From assembly GCA_039105265.1 (NCBI GenBank), contig JAPFFF010000003.1, forward strand, positions 2,542,001 to 2,606,000: DNA of 64,000 bases, in the 5' to 3' direction. The notes beneath the pieces are model-generated. The model saw nothing but the letters and a program-made list of their open reading frames with translations, searched no databases and was not told where the DNA came from. Shown piece by piece: positions 1 through 7,964 of the stretch (the first letter of the stretch is position 1; the number at the start of each line of letters is the position of its first letter). The DNA is from Tritrichomonas musculus. Lineage: Eukaryota; Parabasalia; Tritrichomonadida; Tritrichomonadidae. The position numbers were made by a program, and so were the translations under genes.

Positions 1-1
1 A

Positions 2-1672
2 GATTCATTACTTAATATAACATTAAGCGAATCAGATTCTGAGTCATTAATATTGAAAAACGATGATTTATCTGATTCTTTTATTGAACCATCAAAGGAA
101 CACAATAAAAATAATTTTTCAACTAATAAAATGGCAGACGACAACAACAATAATAACGGACCTCTTCAATCATTATATGATGATGAATTAGATGATTGGC
201 AAGATGATAATGAAGCAGCAACCGAAGCATACAGATATGCAAGAACGCCTGCAAAACAACCATACAGATATGAAGATAATGAAGAAGAAGCACAAGAAAT
301 TAAATCACCTTTTGCAAGGAAATACAAAGGATATGCAGAAGATAACAAAGCAGATGATGAAATACTTGATGAATTAATAAGAAATGCAAAGCAACCCTCA
401 AAGAATACTCGCGGACGTCGTGATAAAAAAGATATGCCTCTTGTTAACTCAACATTAAAGGATTCATTTGACAAGCTTGAAATACCTCGGGTTGGTGGTA
501 ATATATCCTATTACAGAGATAAATTTATTGATATGATTATTAACGGAAACTTCAGAATCAAATACATTCCGAATGCAGCTTGTCGTGATACAGCTATTGA
601 ATACTGTAAGAATTCAGTTGATAAAGACGGTAAACCAAGATATCGTTTATTACCAGAAAATGCCAAAGACCCGTTAGGAAACTCAATAACAGACTTGAAC
701 GGTGATAAAGTTGATGATGTTGTTTTAATTGATAGGAACGGTAATCCTTCAATCATTAACGGATACAAGCTTGTATTTGCTTCTCCTTACAAGAAAGTTT
801 GGAAATCTGTTATTAAAACAAAACAAGAAAGAAAAGAAATGCCGTTCAATAAATGGATTCAATCATTATTTGATAAAGATATCAAGAAAATTGATTGGGA
901 TGCTGGTCAATACAAATTAACAAAGGGAAAAGACATGCAAGAGCTAGAAAATTATTACGGTCCTATGGGTCTGGGAAAAGCAAGAGTCAGCAAACGTATT
1001 ACACCAAGTTCTTATTGGTCATCAATCTTTTCTAAAGTCTGGAAAGTGTATTGGAATGACGAACAATTCTTTGTATTATCTCCTTTGAAGAAACTCATCA
1101 ATTACCTTGCTGTATCAAATATGTTATTTGCTTATCTCTTTGATGCTCCTTTCAAAGAACTAATTCAAGACAATAAGTTCAATGGAAAGATATTAACATA
1201 TGAACAATGGGCATATTGGAAACAACAGAACAATAAAGAATATGTTTCAGTATTAGGAAAGAATGTTCAATCATATGTTGAGAAGATTATTGATAAAGCT
1301 ATTGATATCACATCAGGAGAATTAAAGACTGAACCAAGTCAATGGGGTAAACAATTTACTGAATTAATGCATTACATTGATTATGTTGTCTTTGGTGTTG
1401 GTTTCAATGTTGATGTAAGTAAGCAAGAAGGATATAACAGGTTGAAACGAAATGCAGAAGGAATTAAAGAAGCAACGCCAGAAGATATTAAGAACGTTAA
1501 AGATAATTTCATTAAACGAATCACTGCAGCAATAGAAAGAGATATATATCCAAATTGTGGATACACAGCATTCAAAGCACAACTCAAAGAAAGTAAATTG
1601 CAGAACAAAAATAAATATGATAATTTTGCTGTTAATCTTAAACCATTACATCAAAGAATGAATAATGAATAA
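2..1672 (+). CDS. Conserved lineage-A Maverick protein, C-terminal part (5' end outside window)
   Basis: The reading frame is open from the window edge and matches residues from about 209 onward of the 764-residue protein at 56670-58964, so the start lies before the window. Visible parts are an acidic Ser/Asp-rich linker, an Asn/Asp-rich segment, and a conserved ~370-residue C-terminal domain. That domain contains DLNGDKVDDV, which resembles the acidic calcium-binding loops of EF-hand/dockerin type. Such DxNGDxxDD stretches recur in proteins of large DNA viruses, but I do not recognise the function here. It ends four codons' width from the convergent gene 1673-2791. A role as a virion or scaffold protein is only a guess from its place next to capsid genes. 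Confidence 0.8.
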   Translation, partial: DSLLNITLSESDSESLILKNDDLSDSFIEPSKEHNKNNFSTNKMADDNNNNNGPLQSLYDDELDDWQDDNEAATEAYRYARTPAKQPYRYEDNEEEAQEIKSPFARKYKGYAEDNKADDEILDELIRNAKQPSKNTRGRRDKKDMPLVNSTLKDSFDKLEIPRVGGNISYYRDKFIDMIINGNFRIKYIPNAACRDTAIEYCKNSVDKDGKPRYRLLPENAKDPLGNSITDLNGDKVDDVVLIDRNGNPSIINGYKLVFASPYKKVWKSVIKTKQERKEMPFNKWIQSLFDKDIKKIDWDAGQYKLTKGKDMQELENYYGPMGLGKARVSKRITPSSYWSSIFSKVWKVYWNDEQFFVLSPLKKLINYLAVSNMLFAYLFDAPFKELIQDNKFNGKILTYEQWAYWKQQNNKEYVSVLGKNVQSYVEKIIDKAIDITSGELKTEPSQWGKQFTELMHYIDYVVFGVGFNVDVSKQEGYNRLKRNAEGIKEATPEDIKNVKDNFIKRITAAIERDIYPNCGYTAFKAQLKESKLQNKNKYDNFAVNLKPLHQRMNNE

Positions 1673-2791
1673 TTAATTTAAATCAAAACCTCCATTATTG
1701 TTATTATTATTATTATTATTTTTGTCATTTGGGTCTGAAACGATTCTAAAACTATAACGTTTTGTTGATTGTGGTTGTTTCTTCTGGTCTTGCTGATTAT
1801 CAAGTGAAGTTGACAAGTCTTCAAAAGTATCATTATTTATGTTTTGTTGTCGTTCAGAATAATTTGATGTCTTATTATGATTTGGTGTTTCAAAATAAAA
1901 GCCTTGTGATTGATTTTGATTTCTTACATGCCAATCGTCTTCAATTTCCATAGGTTCATAGCTTGTTGGATAATTTGGTTTTGTACTTATGGCTGATGCT
2001 GAAAAATGAACTTTGTTATCATTTTCTTTTGATTTATGCTTTCTTGGTGGATTGGGAGTTAATGATTTAATATTTTCTGTTGTTTCATTTGCTGTTGTTT
2101 CGTTATCGGGTTTTATATTTGGTTTGAATATCGGATATTCAGTGAATATAGTATCATTTCGAAAACCTAAATGTGCAGGTTTCTTCGGTTTATAATTCGT
2201 ATTTTGATTTAAATCGTTCATTGTTTGTATTCTAATATCATTGGTGTCAGAACCTGGTTCTGTGTTATCATAGAAATCAATTATCGGTATTAAGTTTGGA
2301 TTATCATAAACGGTGAATGATATATATGTTTTATTTGCATTAGGATTATAACCTGTATCAGCTGCAGTAATTATATTATTAAATGCATTCATGAATACCT
2401 CATAAGTAAAAGCGAAATTTACTCTATTAAAATAAGCTTCACCATCATATTCTACATAATAATTTGTTATATCTTTAGGTGTGTTATCATTTAATAATAC
2501 AAATACAGGTTCTTGAAATCCTGGTAGTATCTTTCGTATAAATATGTATGAAGGATTATAAATTCCATCACCAATTAAATATAACATCCATGCAGGTCTA
2601 GTCGTTAATGTTGTACCTTTATAAATACTTTGAACTTGCCTCGGAAATGTAAAAGTTGATGGGAAAATATAAATTGACCTTGATTCAGTAGTCGTAATCA
2701 TAGCAGATGCAATCGGTGCTACACCATTAATTTTATAATTGCTCATATCAGCCAATTGATTCGGATTTAAATAAAATACATGAGAATCCAT
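1673..2791 (-). CDS. Candidate virion protein of lineage A (372 aa)
   Basis: The N-terminal ~190 residues are rich in beta-prone stretches (for example SRSIYIFPSTFTFPRQVQ) and could be a single jelly-roll such as a minor capsid (penton) protein; this is inference only. The remainder is Asn/Pro/Lys-rich and looks disordered, ending in a run of nine Asn coded by an ATT/TTA microsatellite near 1690-1720. It is the first of a minus-strand series with the 116-residue gene and the integrase and capsid genes further upstream. The second copy at 58965-60083 is about 97% identical. No protease signature of the Ulp1/adenain type was seen, so I do not call it the maturation protease. Confidence 0.75.
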   Translation of the reverse strand: MDSHVFYLNPNQLADMSNYKINGVAPIASAMITTTESRSIYIFPSTFTFPRQVQSIYKGTTLTTRPAWMLYLIGDGIYNPSYIFIRKILPGFQEPVFVLLNDNTPKDITNYYVEYDGEAYFNRVNFAFTYEVFMNAFNNIITAADTGYNPNANKTYISFTVYDNPNLIPIIDFYDNTEPGSDTNDIRIQTMNDLNQNTNYKPKKPAHLGFRNDTIFTEYPIFKPNIKPDNETTANETTENIKSLTPNPPRKHKSKENDNKVHFSASAISTKPNYPTSYEPMEIEDDWHVRNQNQSQGFYFETPNHNKTSNYSERQQNINNDTFEDLSTSLDNQQDQKKQPQSTKRYSFRIVSDPNDKNNNNNNNNNGGFDLN

Positions 2792-2803
2792 TTTGAATAG
2801 TCA

Positions 2804-3154
2804 TTAATAAATCAAAAGACAACTGAATATAAATGATTCAGGTTCAATAACGTTTCCTTTCATATCTGTGAACCATAAATGATACTCTTTTTTTGTACTG
2901 TTCAGACATTCATATTTCCTGTATTTGGTTTGTCGTCTGTTAGCAAGCATAATGAAATGGTCGCAGAAAGGCATGAATTCAACAATATCTGAATGAACCA
3001 TCAAATCACCAACAATATGTTGATTGACAACAGCTCCACAATACTGAACAACAATGTACTTCTTGTTGCGACTATAAACGAAATCATCAGGAAGATTAAA
3101 ATCTTTTGATTGTGTGTGATAGTATCGTTTTGTGATTGGTTGTTTAGCTTTCAT
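2804..3154 (-). CDS. Small conserved lineage-A protein (116 aa)
   Basis: A compact protein with three Cys and many Tyr and His (for example YIVVQYCGAVVNQHIVGD) and a short C-terminal hydrophobic stretch, SFIFSCLLIY. Its 5' end overlaps the 3' end of the integrase gene by 11 bases and its 3' end lies 12 bases before the start of the 372-residue gene, so the three probably share expression. The copy at 60096-60446 differs at about four residues. The Cys/His content could suit a small metal-binding or protease-like fold, but no family is recognised. Confidence 0.75.
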   Translation of the reverse strand: MKAKQPITKRYYHTQSKDFNLPDDFVYSRNKKYIVVQYCGAVVNQHIVGDLMVHSDIVEFMPFCDHFIMLANRRQTKYRKYECLNSTKKEYHLWFTDMKGNVIEPESFIFSCLLIY

Positions 3155-4223
3155 TTTGCGTTTTATAAGTCAAAAAGAATACTTTATAATCATCATTCAA
3201 AGCATCTATTGATGAACAAACATATTTTGTGTACATGATTGGGACAGTTATTATTGTTTTGTTCTTCAGTGTTTTGTTAGTTTGACGCAAAGGATTTAAT
3301 AGTTTACATTTAACGTTTCCTGATTCATAACAAATGAATTCAGCAAGTTCATTGAACACTCTTCTTCGCTTTTCATGTTTCTTTTCGGTTTTTCTGTAAT
3401 CGGTGTGAATGAGTATTATATTTTTGGGTTTGTATGACAGAAGACCTTTAAATCGTTGTTTTTGTTGAATCTCTTTCAATTGCATTGATTTGGCTCTTAT
3501 GTACTGCCATTCAAAGTCGCGGTCGTCTTGCATCTGTTGAGGTGTTAGATAAATGTATTTTGATTGTCGTTTGTCAAGGTATTCATCAGTTTCTTCATCA
3601 AATGATGTGTATAAAGGATTCAATAAACGAAGAGATGAATGAGGTGTGTTATTGTACCATTCAACCGTTTGTTGTATCAATACATTGTTTGTCATTCGTT
3701 GTTGTGATTGACCGAAAGCATTTCGTAATGTTCTGATTACTGCATCAACACATTTATGTGCATTCGTGAAAGGTGAATCATCAATGATTAACTTTATTTT
3801 GTTTGGTGCTTTGAATTTAATTGTGTGTTTGTCTAATTGATATCTTTGCTCTTCACCGTTGCAATAACTTTTGAATGCATTTGATATGAAAGCCTTTTCA
3901 CCATCACATTTGATTGTTTCGATTCTAATATTCCTTTTATTGACTAGTTTATCAATTACTTTGATTACATAATACTCAGACTTGTAATCAATTGGTTCAA
4001 CAATTAAGTATTTGGTGTTTACATTGATAAGAACAAGATAAGCTTTGTTTAATGCAAACATTATATCCATTTCCCAACAATGAGGCTCAAATGAAAAATC
4101 AGGTTTTGATAGTTTCTTTACTGTTTTCAATTGATAATCCTTAATATAGGGCTCAGTTTTAATGTTTGTGTCTTTGATGTACTTGTATTTAGATTTGAAA
4201 GGATAGTTGATTGATTCATTCAT
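3144..4223 (-). CDS. Maverick rve-family integrase
   Basis: Integrase of the retrovirus-like (rve) superfamily that Maverick/Polinton elements use to insert their linear DNA into the nucleus. After a short basic N-terminus, the RNase-H-like core shows the expected layout: WEMDIMF (acidic residue near 53), ETIKCDGEKAF (near 107), and HKCVDAVIRTLRNAFG (near 160), followed by a basic C-terminal part of about 130 residues with KKHEKRRRVF. The start is the ATG that both copies share (here 4223, there 61515). A T-rich motif, TTTATTTTT, stands about a dozen bases upstream. It runs tail-to-head into the 116-residue gene. Confidence 0.9.
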   Translation of the reverse strand: MNESINYPFKSKYKYIKDTNIKTEPYIKDYQLKTVKKLSKPDFSFEPHCWEMDIMFALNKAYLVLINVNTKYLIVEPIDYKSEYYVIKVIDKLVNKRNIRIETIKCDGEKAFISNAFKSYCNGEEQRYQLDKHTIKFKAPNKIKLIIDDSPFTNAHKCVDAVIRTLRNAFGQSQQRMTNNVLIQQTVEWYNNTPHSSLRLLNPLYTSFDEETDEYLDKRQSKYIYLTPQQMQDDRDFEWQYIRAKSMQLKEIQQKQRFKGLLSYKPKNIILIHTDYRKTEKKHEKRRRVFNELAEFICYESGNVKCKLLNPLRQTNKTLKNKTIITVPIMYTKYVCSSIDALNDDYKVFFLTYKTQNES

Positions 4224-4256
4224 TTGAATCGCAAAAATAAAGCATTAATTTATGAA

Positions 4257-4269
4257 GGAACTCTGTTCC
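4257..4269. promoter_or_regulatory. Short conserved hairpin between capsid and integrase genes
   Basis: GGAAC-TCT-GTTCC forms a five-base stem with a three-base loop. It lies in the 87-bp gap after the capsid gene and before the integrase gene on the minus strand, and is kept unchanged at 61549-61561 in the other copy although the neighbouring capsid gene has diverged. It may act in transcript ending or processing; that is inference. Confidence 0.35.
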
Positions 4270-4310
4270 CTTTTGCAAAGCAAAATGATTATTTAATGAA
4301 ATCAATTTAT

Positions 4311-6254
4311 TTATTCATTTGCTTGGCTTCCTTTTGGTGATTCGTCGTCATGATATTCTAAACCGTCAAGTGATAGTTTAAAGTAAGAGTCCCTAGTTAT
4401 CCAAAGTTGAGTCGGAGGAGGTTTGACAATGGTTCCATCTGGTTCAACAACATTGAAATATGTGTCATCATCTCCTGTATATATTGGTTGCCCATTGACT
4501 TGTATCTGAACGTTTCCGAAACCTCCATCAAGTCCGTCATAACAATATCCTGCACTTGCTCGTTCTGTTTGAATGTTGAATACAAATGATGTTGCATCAC
4601 TGATTGTGTTGTTGTATCTCTTACCGTTAGCGTCATTCTTTGGCATTGTCATCGAATCCTCAAATTCCTTTGTGCATGAAAGAGTGATTGCATCTAAATC
4701 ACCAGCCGTTAATTGATTTTCAAAGAATCGTGCACCAATGGTTGAAACGTTTTCGTCTGGGAAGTTCTTTCCACCAATATTCAAGAAACAATTTTGATAA
4801 ACTGGGTTTTCAAAGACAGTTAAATCATTATGATGCTTTGGAAACATGATTGATAAATTAGTTGCATTGATTAATGGGATATTCAATGTTGACTTGATTC
4901 CGTTTGCTGCTGGAGCGATTGGGAAAGCATGATAATCAACTTTTTGTGAAGGAATGATTAAACCTTGTCTTAAAATGTCTTCAATTCCTTGTCTTGTAGC
5001 TTCACAAACACCAAAGCCTTGCATATTAGATTTACAAGCTGTGATTGTCATTCGATTAACAGTTAATGTCGCTGTTTGTTTTGAATAATGAGCGCTCATC
5101 AACTTGTTGGCTTCAGTTTTAGATACAAAGTTAACGTAAACATGACCTGCATGTGATGGTTGAGGTAATTTACCATGTTCTTTGGTATAATGGGCTTGAC
5201 AAATTGCTTTATTATCATCAGTCTTTTCAATTCCAAGTTCAGTAAATTCATCATCAGTAAAGCTAAATATTAATGAACAATTTTCAATCAGTTCATCGAA
5301 ATCACCTCCAGATGCAGATACGTATTGTTCTCTAACTTCATACTTCAATTGATATTTCGTTGGTGTTGGTTCAGGTGATGGTGGGTCTGGATTGTCTCCA
5401 GGTCCTGGAATCACTGCTTGATTACCAATTTGTGTGAATTGATGTTTGAGGTGTCCTCGTGCTTTGATTTCCTTTAGTCTGTTTAATTCTTCCATCGATA
5501 TTGAATCATTGTCTTCAAGAAATACTTTTGCTTCAGCAACTGTGTAAGGGTCTAATACTGCCCAAACAAGACCAGCGGGACTAACTTGAAAACGAATTGA
5601 TAAATCACCAATGATTCCGTTAGGGAATAAATCGAATGCCTGTAATGCAAGCAAATCATCAAAAGGAACATTCAAATCAAATTCGACTTCACTTCTTCCT
5701 GTGTTCTTAAATGAATTCAAGTTAACATAAGCTCCTGCATGTGTCTGTGAATAGTTGCTAATGTTTTCCCACAATGAATGAACGAATCTGCGACGTTTCT
5801 TCTCGGCTTCTGGTTTAACTGAAGAATATAAGAAGCCCTCACGAATGCATTCATTCTGTTGGTATCCGACATTGACATTATTATGAAGAATCTCTAACCT
5901 GTCAAACAACTGGTTTGATGATTTGAAACCGACAAACAGTTTGTACAAGTTGTTGGGGTCATTGATTTCATTTAATTTACTCATATCTGTATTCAATGAC
6001 AAATCTAATTTAACGTGAAATGTTAAGAAACCTTTATCAATATCACTTATGAAGTGGTCAGGATGTGTTAAACTTATTTGCGAATATTGTCCTTGATGAA
6101 ATGGAGCTGGTTGGTCATGACAGTCAACAGTTCTAAATGAAAATGAACGTGTACCGTCATTGACATTAATCATGTTTCTCATCTCTTCAAATGCATGAAG
6201 AACGTTTCCTGTTTCAGTGCGAAGATTATGGGCTCTCTCGTTTCTGTATAACAT
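4311..6254 (-). CDS. Maverick major capsid protein, double jelly-roll
   Basis: Major capsid protein of the Polinton/adenovirus-like double jelly-roll type, expected to form the trimeric capsomers. Supporting stretches include FRTVDCHDQPAPFHQGQYSQ and HPDHFISDIDKGFLTFHVKL near the N-terminus, LFPNGIIGDLSIRFQ and SPAGLVWAVLDPYT at the end of the first half, and FPKHHNDLTVFENPVYQNCF and GGKNFPDENV in the second. Between the two halves (about residues 285-400) lies a Pro/Asp-rich insert unrelated in sequence to that of the sister copy and missing from the lineage-B capsid protein. It is transcribed away from the 84-residue gene across a 49-bp gap. Whole-protein similarity to the copy at 61604-63469 is clearly lower than for its neighbours. 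Confidence 0.9.
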   Translation of the reverse strand: MLYRNERAHNLRTETGNVLHAFEEMRNMINVNDGTRSFSFRTVDCHDQPAPFHQGQYSQISLTHPDHFISDIDKGFLTFHVKLDLSLNTDMSKLNEINDPNNLYKLFVGFKSSNQLFDRLEILHNNVNVGYQQNECIREGFLYSSVKPEAEKKRRRFVHSLWENISNYSQTHAGAYVNLNSFKNTGRSEVEFDLNVPFDDLLALQAFDLFPNGIIGDLSIRFQVSPAGLVWAVLDPYTVAEAKVFLEDNDSISMEELNRLKEIKARGHLKHQFTQIGNQAVIPGPGDNPDPPSPEPTPTKYQLKYEVREQYVSASGGDFDELIENCSLIFSFTDDEFTELGIEKTDDNKAICQAHYTKEHGKLPQPSHAGHVYVNFVSKTEANKLMSAHYSKQTATLTVNRMTITACKSNMQGFGVCEATRQGIEDILRQGLIIPSQKVDYHAFPIAPAANGIKSTLNIPLINATNLSIMFPKHHNDLTVFENPVYQNCFLNIGGKNFPDENVSTIGARFFENQLTAGDLDAITLSCTKEFEDSMTMPKNDANGKRYNNTISDATSFVFNIQTERASAGYCYDGLDGGFGNVQIQVNGQPIYTGDDDTYFNVVEPDGTIVKPPPTQLWITRDSYFKLSLDGLEYHDDESPKGSQANE

Positions 6255-6303
6255 TTATGATTGAATAAAAAGGAAATAAAACACTTTTATCATTAATTAA
6301 ATT
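6255..6303. promoter_or_regulatory. Divergent promoter region, capsid gene / small amphipathic gene
   Basis: The 49 bases separate two start codons pointing away from each other. On the minus strand they hold CTTTTTATTC about 14 bases before the capsid ATG; on the plus strand the gap is A/T-only near the ATG. T-rich motifs in this position recur before many genes of the window. Confidence 0.4.
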
Positions 6304-6558
6304 ATGGGTGTCGGTATATTCAACAAAATCAAGAACGCATTTAAATCAATTGGCGGCAAAGTAAAATCATTCGCTCAGAAAGCAGTTAAAGCATTACCAA
6401 AAGTTGTTGATGTTGGAAAGCAAATCGTTGACAGAGTTAAACCGATTACACAATTCATTCCTGGTGTCGGTCAGGTTGTTGACGCAATTGATACAGGTTT
6501 AAATGTTGCTGACAGAGTTGGGAGATTTGGAAAATCAATATTGAATGAAGTTAAATGA
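6304..6558 (+). CDS. Small amphipathic Gly/Lys-rich protein (84 aa)
   Basis: Basic, helix-prone N-terminus (GIFNKIKNAFKSIGGKVK) followed by a hydrophobic Gly-rich middle (ITQFIPGVGQVVDAIDTGL) and a basic end. This is the build of membrane-active minor virion proteins such as adenovirus protein VI, or the small pX-like proteins found beside Polinton capsid genes; the comparison is by character only, not by sequence family. The copy at 63524-63778 keeps GIFNKIKN and IPGVGQVVD but is only about 60% identical overall. So it belongs to the same diverged block as the capsid gene. Confidence 0.75.
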   Translation: MGVGIFNKIKNAFKSIGGKVKSFAQKAVKALPKVVDVGKQIVDRVKPITQFIPGVGQVVDAIDTGLNVADRVGRFGKSILNEVK

Positions 6559-6594
6559 AAAACAATGAATTATAATGATTTAATATAATTATAA

Positions 6595-7071
6595 ATGAAT
6601 GAAAACATTAATGAACTTAAAGTTATAAATGATAATGTAAATGAATCAAAAGTATTTAAATCAATTGAAGAGTTCAATTTGTTCTATCAAAAGAATATCG
6701 AGCAAATGAAATCACAAACGACTAACTATTTGAACAAGATTTATAAAATCATCACTAATGACGGCAACGAATACAAAATCACTAAGCGCAATTGTACAGA
6801 CGGTAAAAGACTTAACGGCGACATTTATTTGAAGAAAGTTGGGAACACAATCACTAAAACACTTGAAAATGACAACATCAAAGCTGATATATCATTAATG
6901 AAAGAATCGATTAACGAACTCAATGAATTAATAAATCAATTGAACAACAAAAATAAAATACTTGAAGAACATATTAATAAACTTTCAAACGTTGTCGACC
7001 AACAATCAAAAGTTATTAATGAATATGTATTAAATGTTGTTGCTCCTGACAACCACAGAATGATTAAGTGA
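6595..7071 (+). CDS. Coiled-coil protein of lineage A (158 aa)
   Basis: Residues about 95-150 form a long heptad-rich helix (INELNELINQLNNKNKILEE is typical). The N-terminal half has a compact conserved part with ITNDGNEYKITKRNC. It follows the 84-residue gene by 36 bases, and the same gene begins at 63809 in copy A2, almost unchanged there, unlike the capsid gene. Function unknown; a structural or assembly role is guessed from its position. Confidence 0.75.
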   Translation: MNENINELKVINDNVNESKVFKSIEEFNLFYQKNIEQMKSQTTNYLNKIYKIITNDGNEYKITKRNCTDGKRLNGDIYLKKVGNTITKTLENDNIKADISLMKESINELNELINQLNNKNKILEEHINKLSNVVDQQSKVINEYVLNVVAPDNHRMIK

Positions 7072-7263
7072 ATCATGATGATTTAATGATTTAGTCGTTT
7101 TTGGAGGTGGTTCATGAAATATATTTCCTTTTTCATTATAACATTTCACTGTTGGTGCTGAATTTATTTTTGTTCTATTCTTTTGCATCGTTAATTGTAA
7201 TCTATCAAAATGGTTTTTATGCTTATCGTCATGAACGGTTCTTAATTGATTGATAACAGACAT
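7030..7263 (-). CDS. Small basic Pro-containing protein (77 aa), tentative
   Basis: His/Lys/Asn-rich with a PPPKTTK stretch. Its start codon faces that of the 75-residue gene across only 14 bases, and its 3' end overlaps the coiled-coil gene by 42 bases. A 64-residue Pro/Lys-rich gene sits in a comparable place after the capsid gene of lineage B (11086-11280), which mildly supports reality. No family recognised. Confidence 0.45.
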   Translation of the reverse strand: MSVINQLRTVHDDKHKNHFDRLQLTMQKNRTKINSAPTVKCYNEKGNIFHEPPPKTTKSLNHHDSLNHSVVVRSNNI

Positions 7264-7280
7264 TTAATTATTATTAAATG
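7261..7280. promoter_or_regulatory. Near-palindrome joining two divergent start codons
   Basis: CATTTAATTATTATTAAATG is an almost perfect palindrome whose two ends are themselves the two start codons (minus-strand gene ending at 7263, plus-strand gene starting at 7278). Leaders of both transcripts must be extremely short, or must start inside the opposite gene. Confidence 0.4.
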
Positions 7281-7505
7281 AGTGAACTAACTGAATACAA
7301 GAAAGAAATACCCGAATTAAAACGAATCAAACGAGGATTGAAAGAAAAGTGTTATGATTACAAACAATGTCTCAACAATATCAAATCAGGAATGTTAGGT
7401 TCTGACGGTCTTGCTGTTCGTGAATCATTAATAGAAGACATCAACAGTCTCAAAAATAAAGTTCATCAACTTGAGAATGAATTAAATGAATTGTCTAATA
7501 AATGA
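7278..7505 (+). CDS. Short coiled-coil protein (75 aa)
   Basis: Nearly all helix, Lys/Glu-rich, ending in a clear heptad pattern (INSLKNKVHQLENELNEL). It is the last plus-strand gene before the terminal repeat and its end overlaps the inverted gene 7495-7701 by 11 bases. Function unknown. Confidence 0.6.
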   Translation: MSELTEYKKEIPELKRIKRGLKEKCYDYKQCLNNIKSGMLGSDGLAVRESLIEDINSLKNKVHQLENELNELSNK

Positions 7506-7701
7506 GTTCTTCAAGTTCAGCAATTAATTCAGCAGGACCGTTGAATTTCTTTAGTTGTTCAATAAAGTGATTTATCTCTTTTAGTACTTCATCTATGATA
7601 TCATCATTATCGTAGAGGTATTTTAATGCTGGTCTCCAACCTTTTAGCTTTTTGTTTATTCTATTAATGAGGATGCTTAATGTTTCGGCTTGGTTTGACA
7701 T
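7495..7701 (-). CDS. Gene inside the lineage-A terminal inverted repeat (68 aa)
   Basis: Helical protein with GWRPALKYLYDNDD and a Leu/Glu-rich end. About 90% of its residues match the gene at 44203-44409, which lies in opposite orientation at the other type of end (left end of copy A2). The match at DNA level begins at the element end and stops just past the stop codon. The gene therefore fills the terminal repeat and should occur twice per complete element. Function unknown. Confidence 0.75.
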   Translation of the reverse strand: MSNQAETLSILINRINKKLKGWRPALKYLYDNDDIIDEVLKEINHFIEQLKKFNGPAELIAELEELIY

Positions 7702-7743
7702 TATAAATTGCTGATAAAAAAATAAAAAATTTTTGAAAGTTCT
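7500..7743. repeat. Right terminal inverted repeat of A1
   Basis: Inverted match to 44161-44404. Read inward it begins AGAACTTTCAAAAATTTTTT, consistent with the 5'-AG termini described for Polintons. Similarity stops abruptly at both its outer and inner edges. Confidence 0.75.
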
Positions 7744-7787
7744 ATTTTTGGTTGTTGTTATTTTTGGTCATTAGTCGTGTTGACGGT

Positions 7788-7799
7788 GGGCTTTAGCCC
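7788..7799. repeat. Small GC-rich hairpin
   Basis: GGGCT-TT-AGCCC, a five-base stem just outside the end of A1, inside GC-richer surroundings than the flanking DNA. No function can be assigned. Confidence 0.4.
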
Positions 7800-7834
7800 C
7801 GACGGAAACCGACTGATATATACTACTAAACAAG

Positions 7835-7890
7835 TTCAAAGATGTAAATTCAAAGATGTAAATTCAAAGATGAAGATTCAAAGATGAAGA
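7835..7890 (+). repeat. Four tandem 14-bp repeats
   Basis: Two copies of TTCAAAGATGTAAA are followed by two copies of TTCAAAGATGAAGA. They lie in the gene-free stretch 7744-7964 between the end of A1 and the first lineage-B gene. A degenerate relative (AATCAAAGATATTAAATTTAA followed by GTGGCAACTGTTAA) occurs at about 8350-8384, and the first array is also followed by a GTGGCGACCGTTAA. Confidence 0.8.
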
Positions 7891-7964
7891 TCAAAAGTGG
7901 CGACCGTTAACTTTAAAATTTATCAGGGGGTACAAAAAATAAAACATCATTAATGTTGATTCAT

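Larger units (their letters stand above)
1..7743 (+). mobile_element. Maverick/Polinton, lineage A, copy A1 (right-hand part)
   Basis: Virus-like DNA element with integrase, double-jelly-roll capsid gene and small structural genes in the same order and orientation as positions 57293-64000, at about 96-98% protein identity for most genes (judged by eye). The right end is placed by comparison with the left end of copy A2. The inverted match runs from about 7500 to 7743, which makes this the terminal inverted repeat (about 245 bp) starting 5'-AGAACTTTC when read inward. The six bases outside it (ATTTTT) also match A2, so the true end may be six bases further out. The left part, with ATPase and polymerase, would lie before the window. 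Few differences from A2, so probably a young fossil; the visible part looks whole. Confidence 0.85.

Noticed and set aside
1673-2791. Ulp1/adenain-type maturation protease in lineage A
   Set aside because: No recognisable His-Asp/Asn-Gln-Cys catalytic pattern was found in this or the 116-aa gene; the protease may be missing or too diverged to see.
7835-7890. CRISPR-like array
   Set aside because: The 14-base units are directly adjacent with no spacers; a simple tandem repeat.
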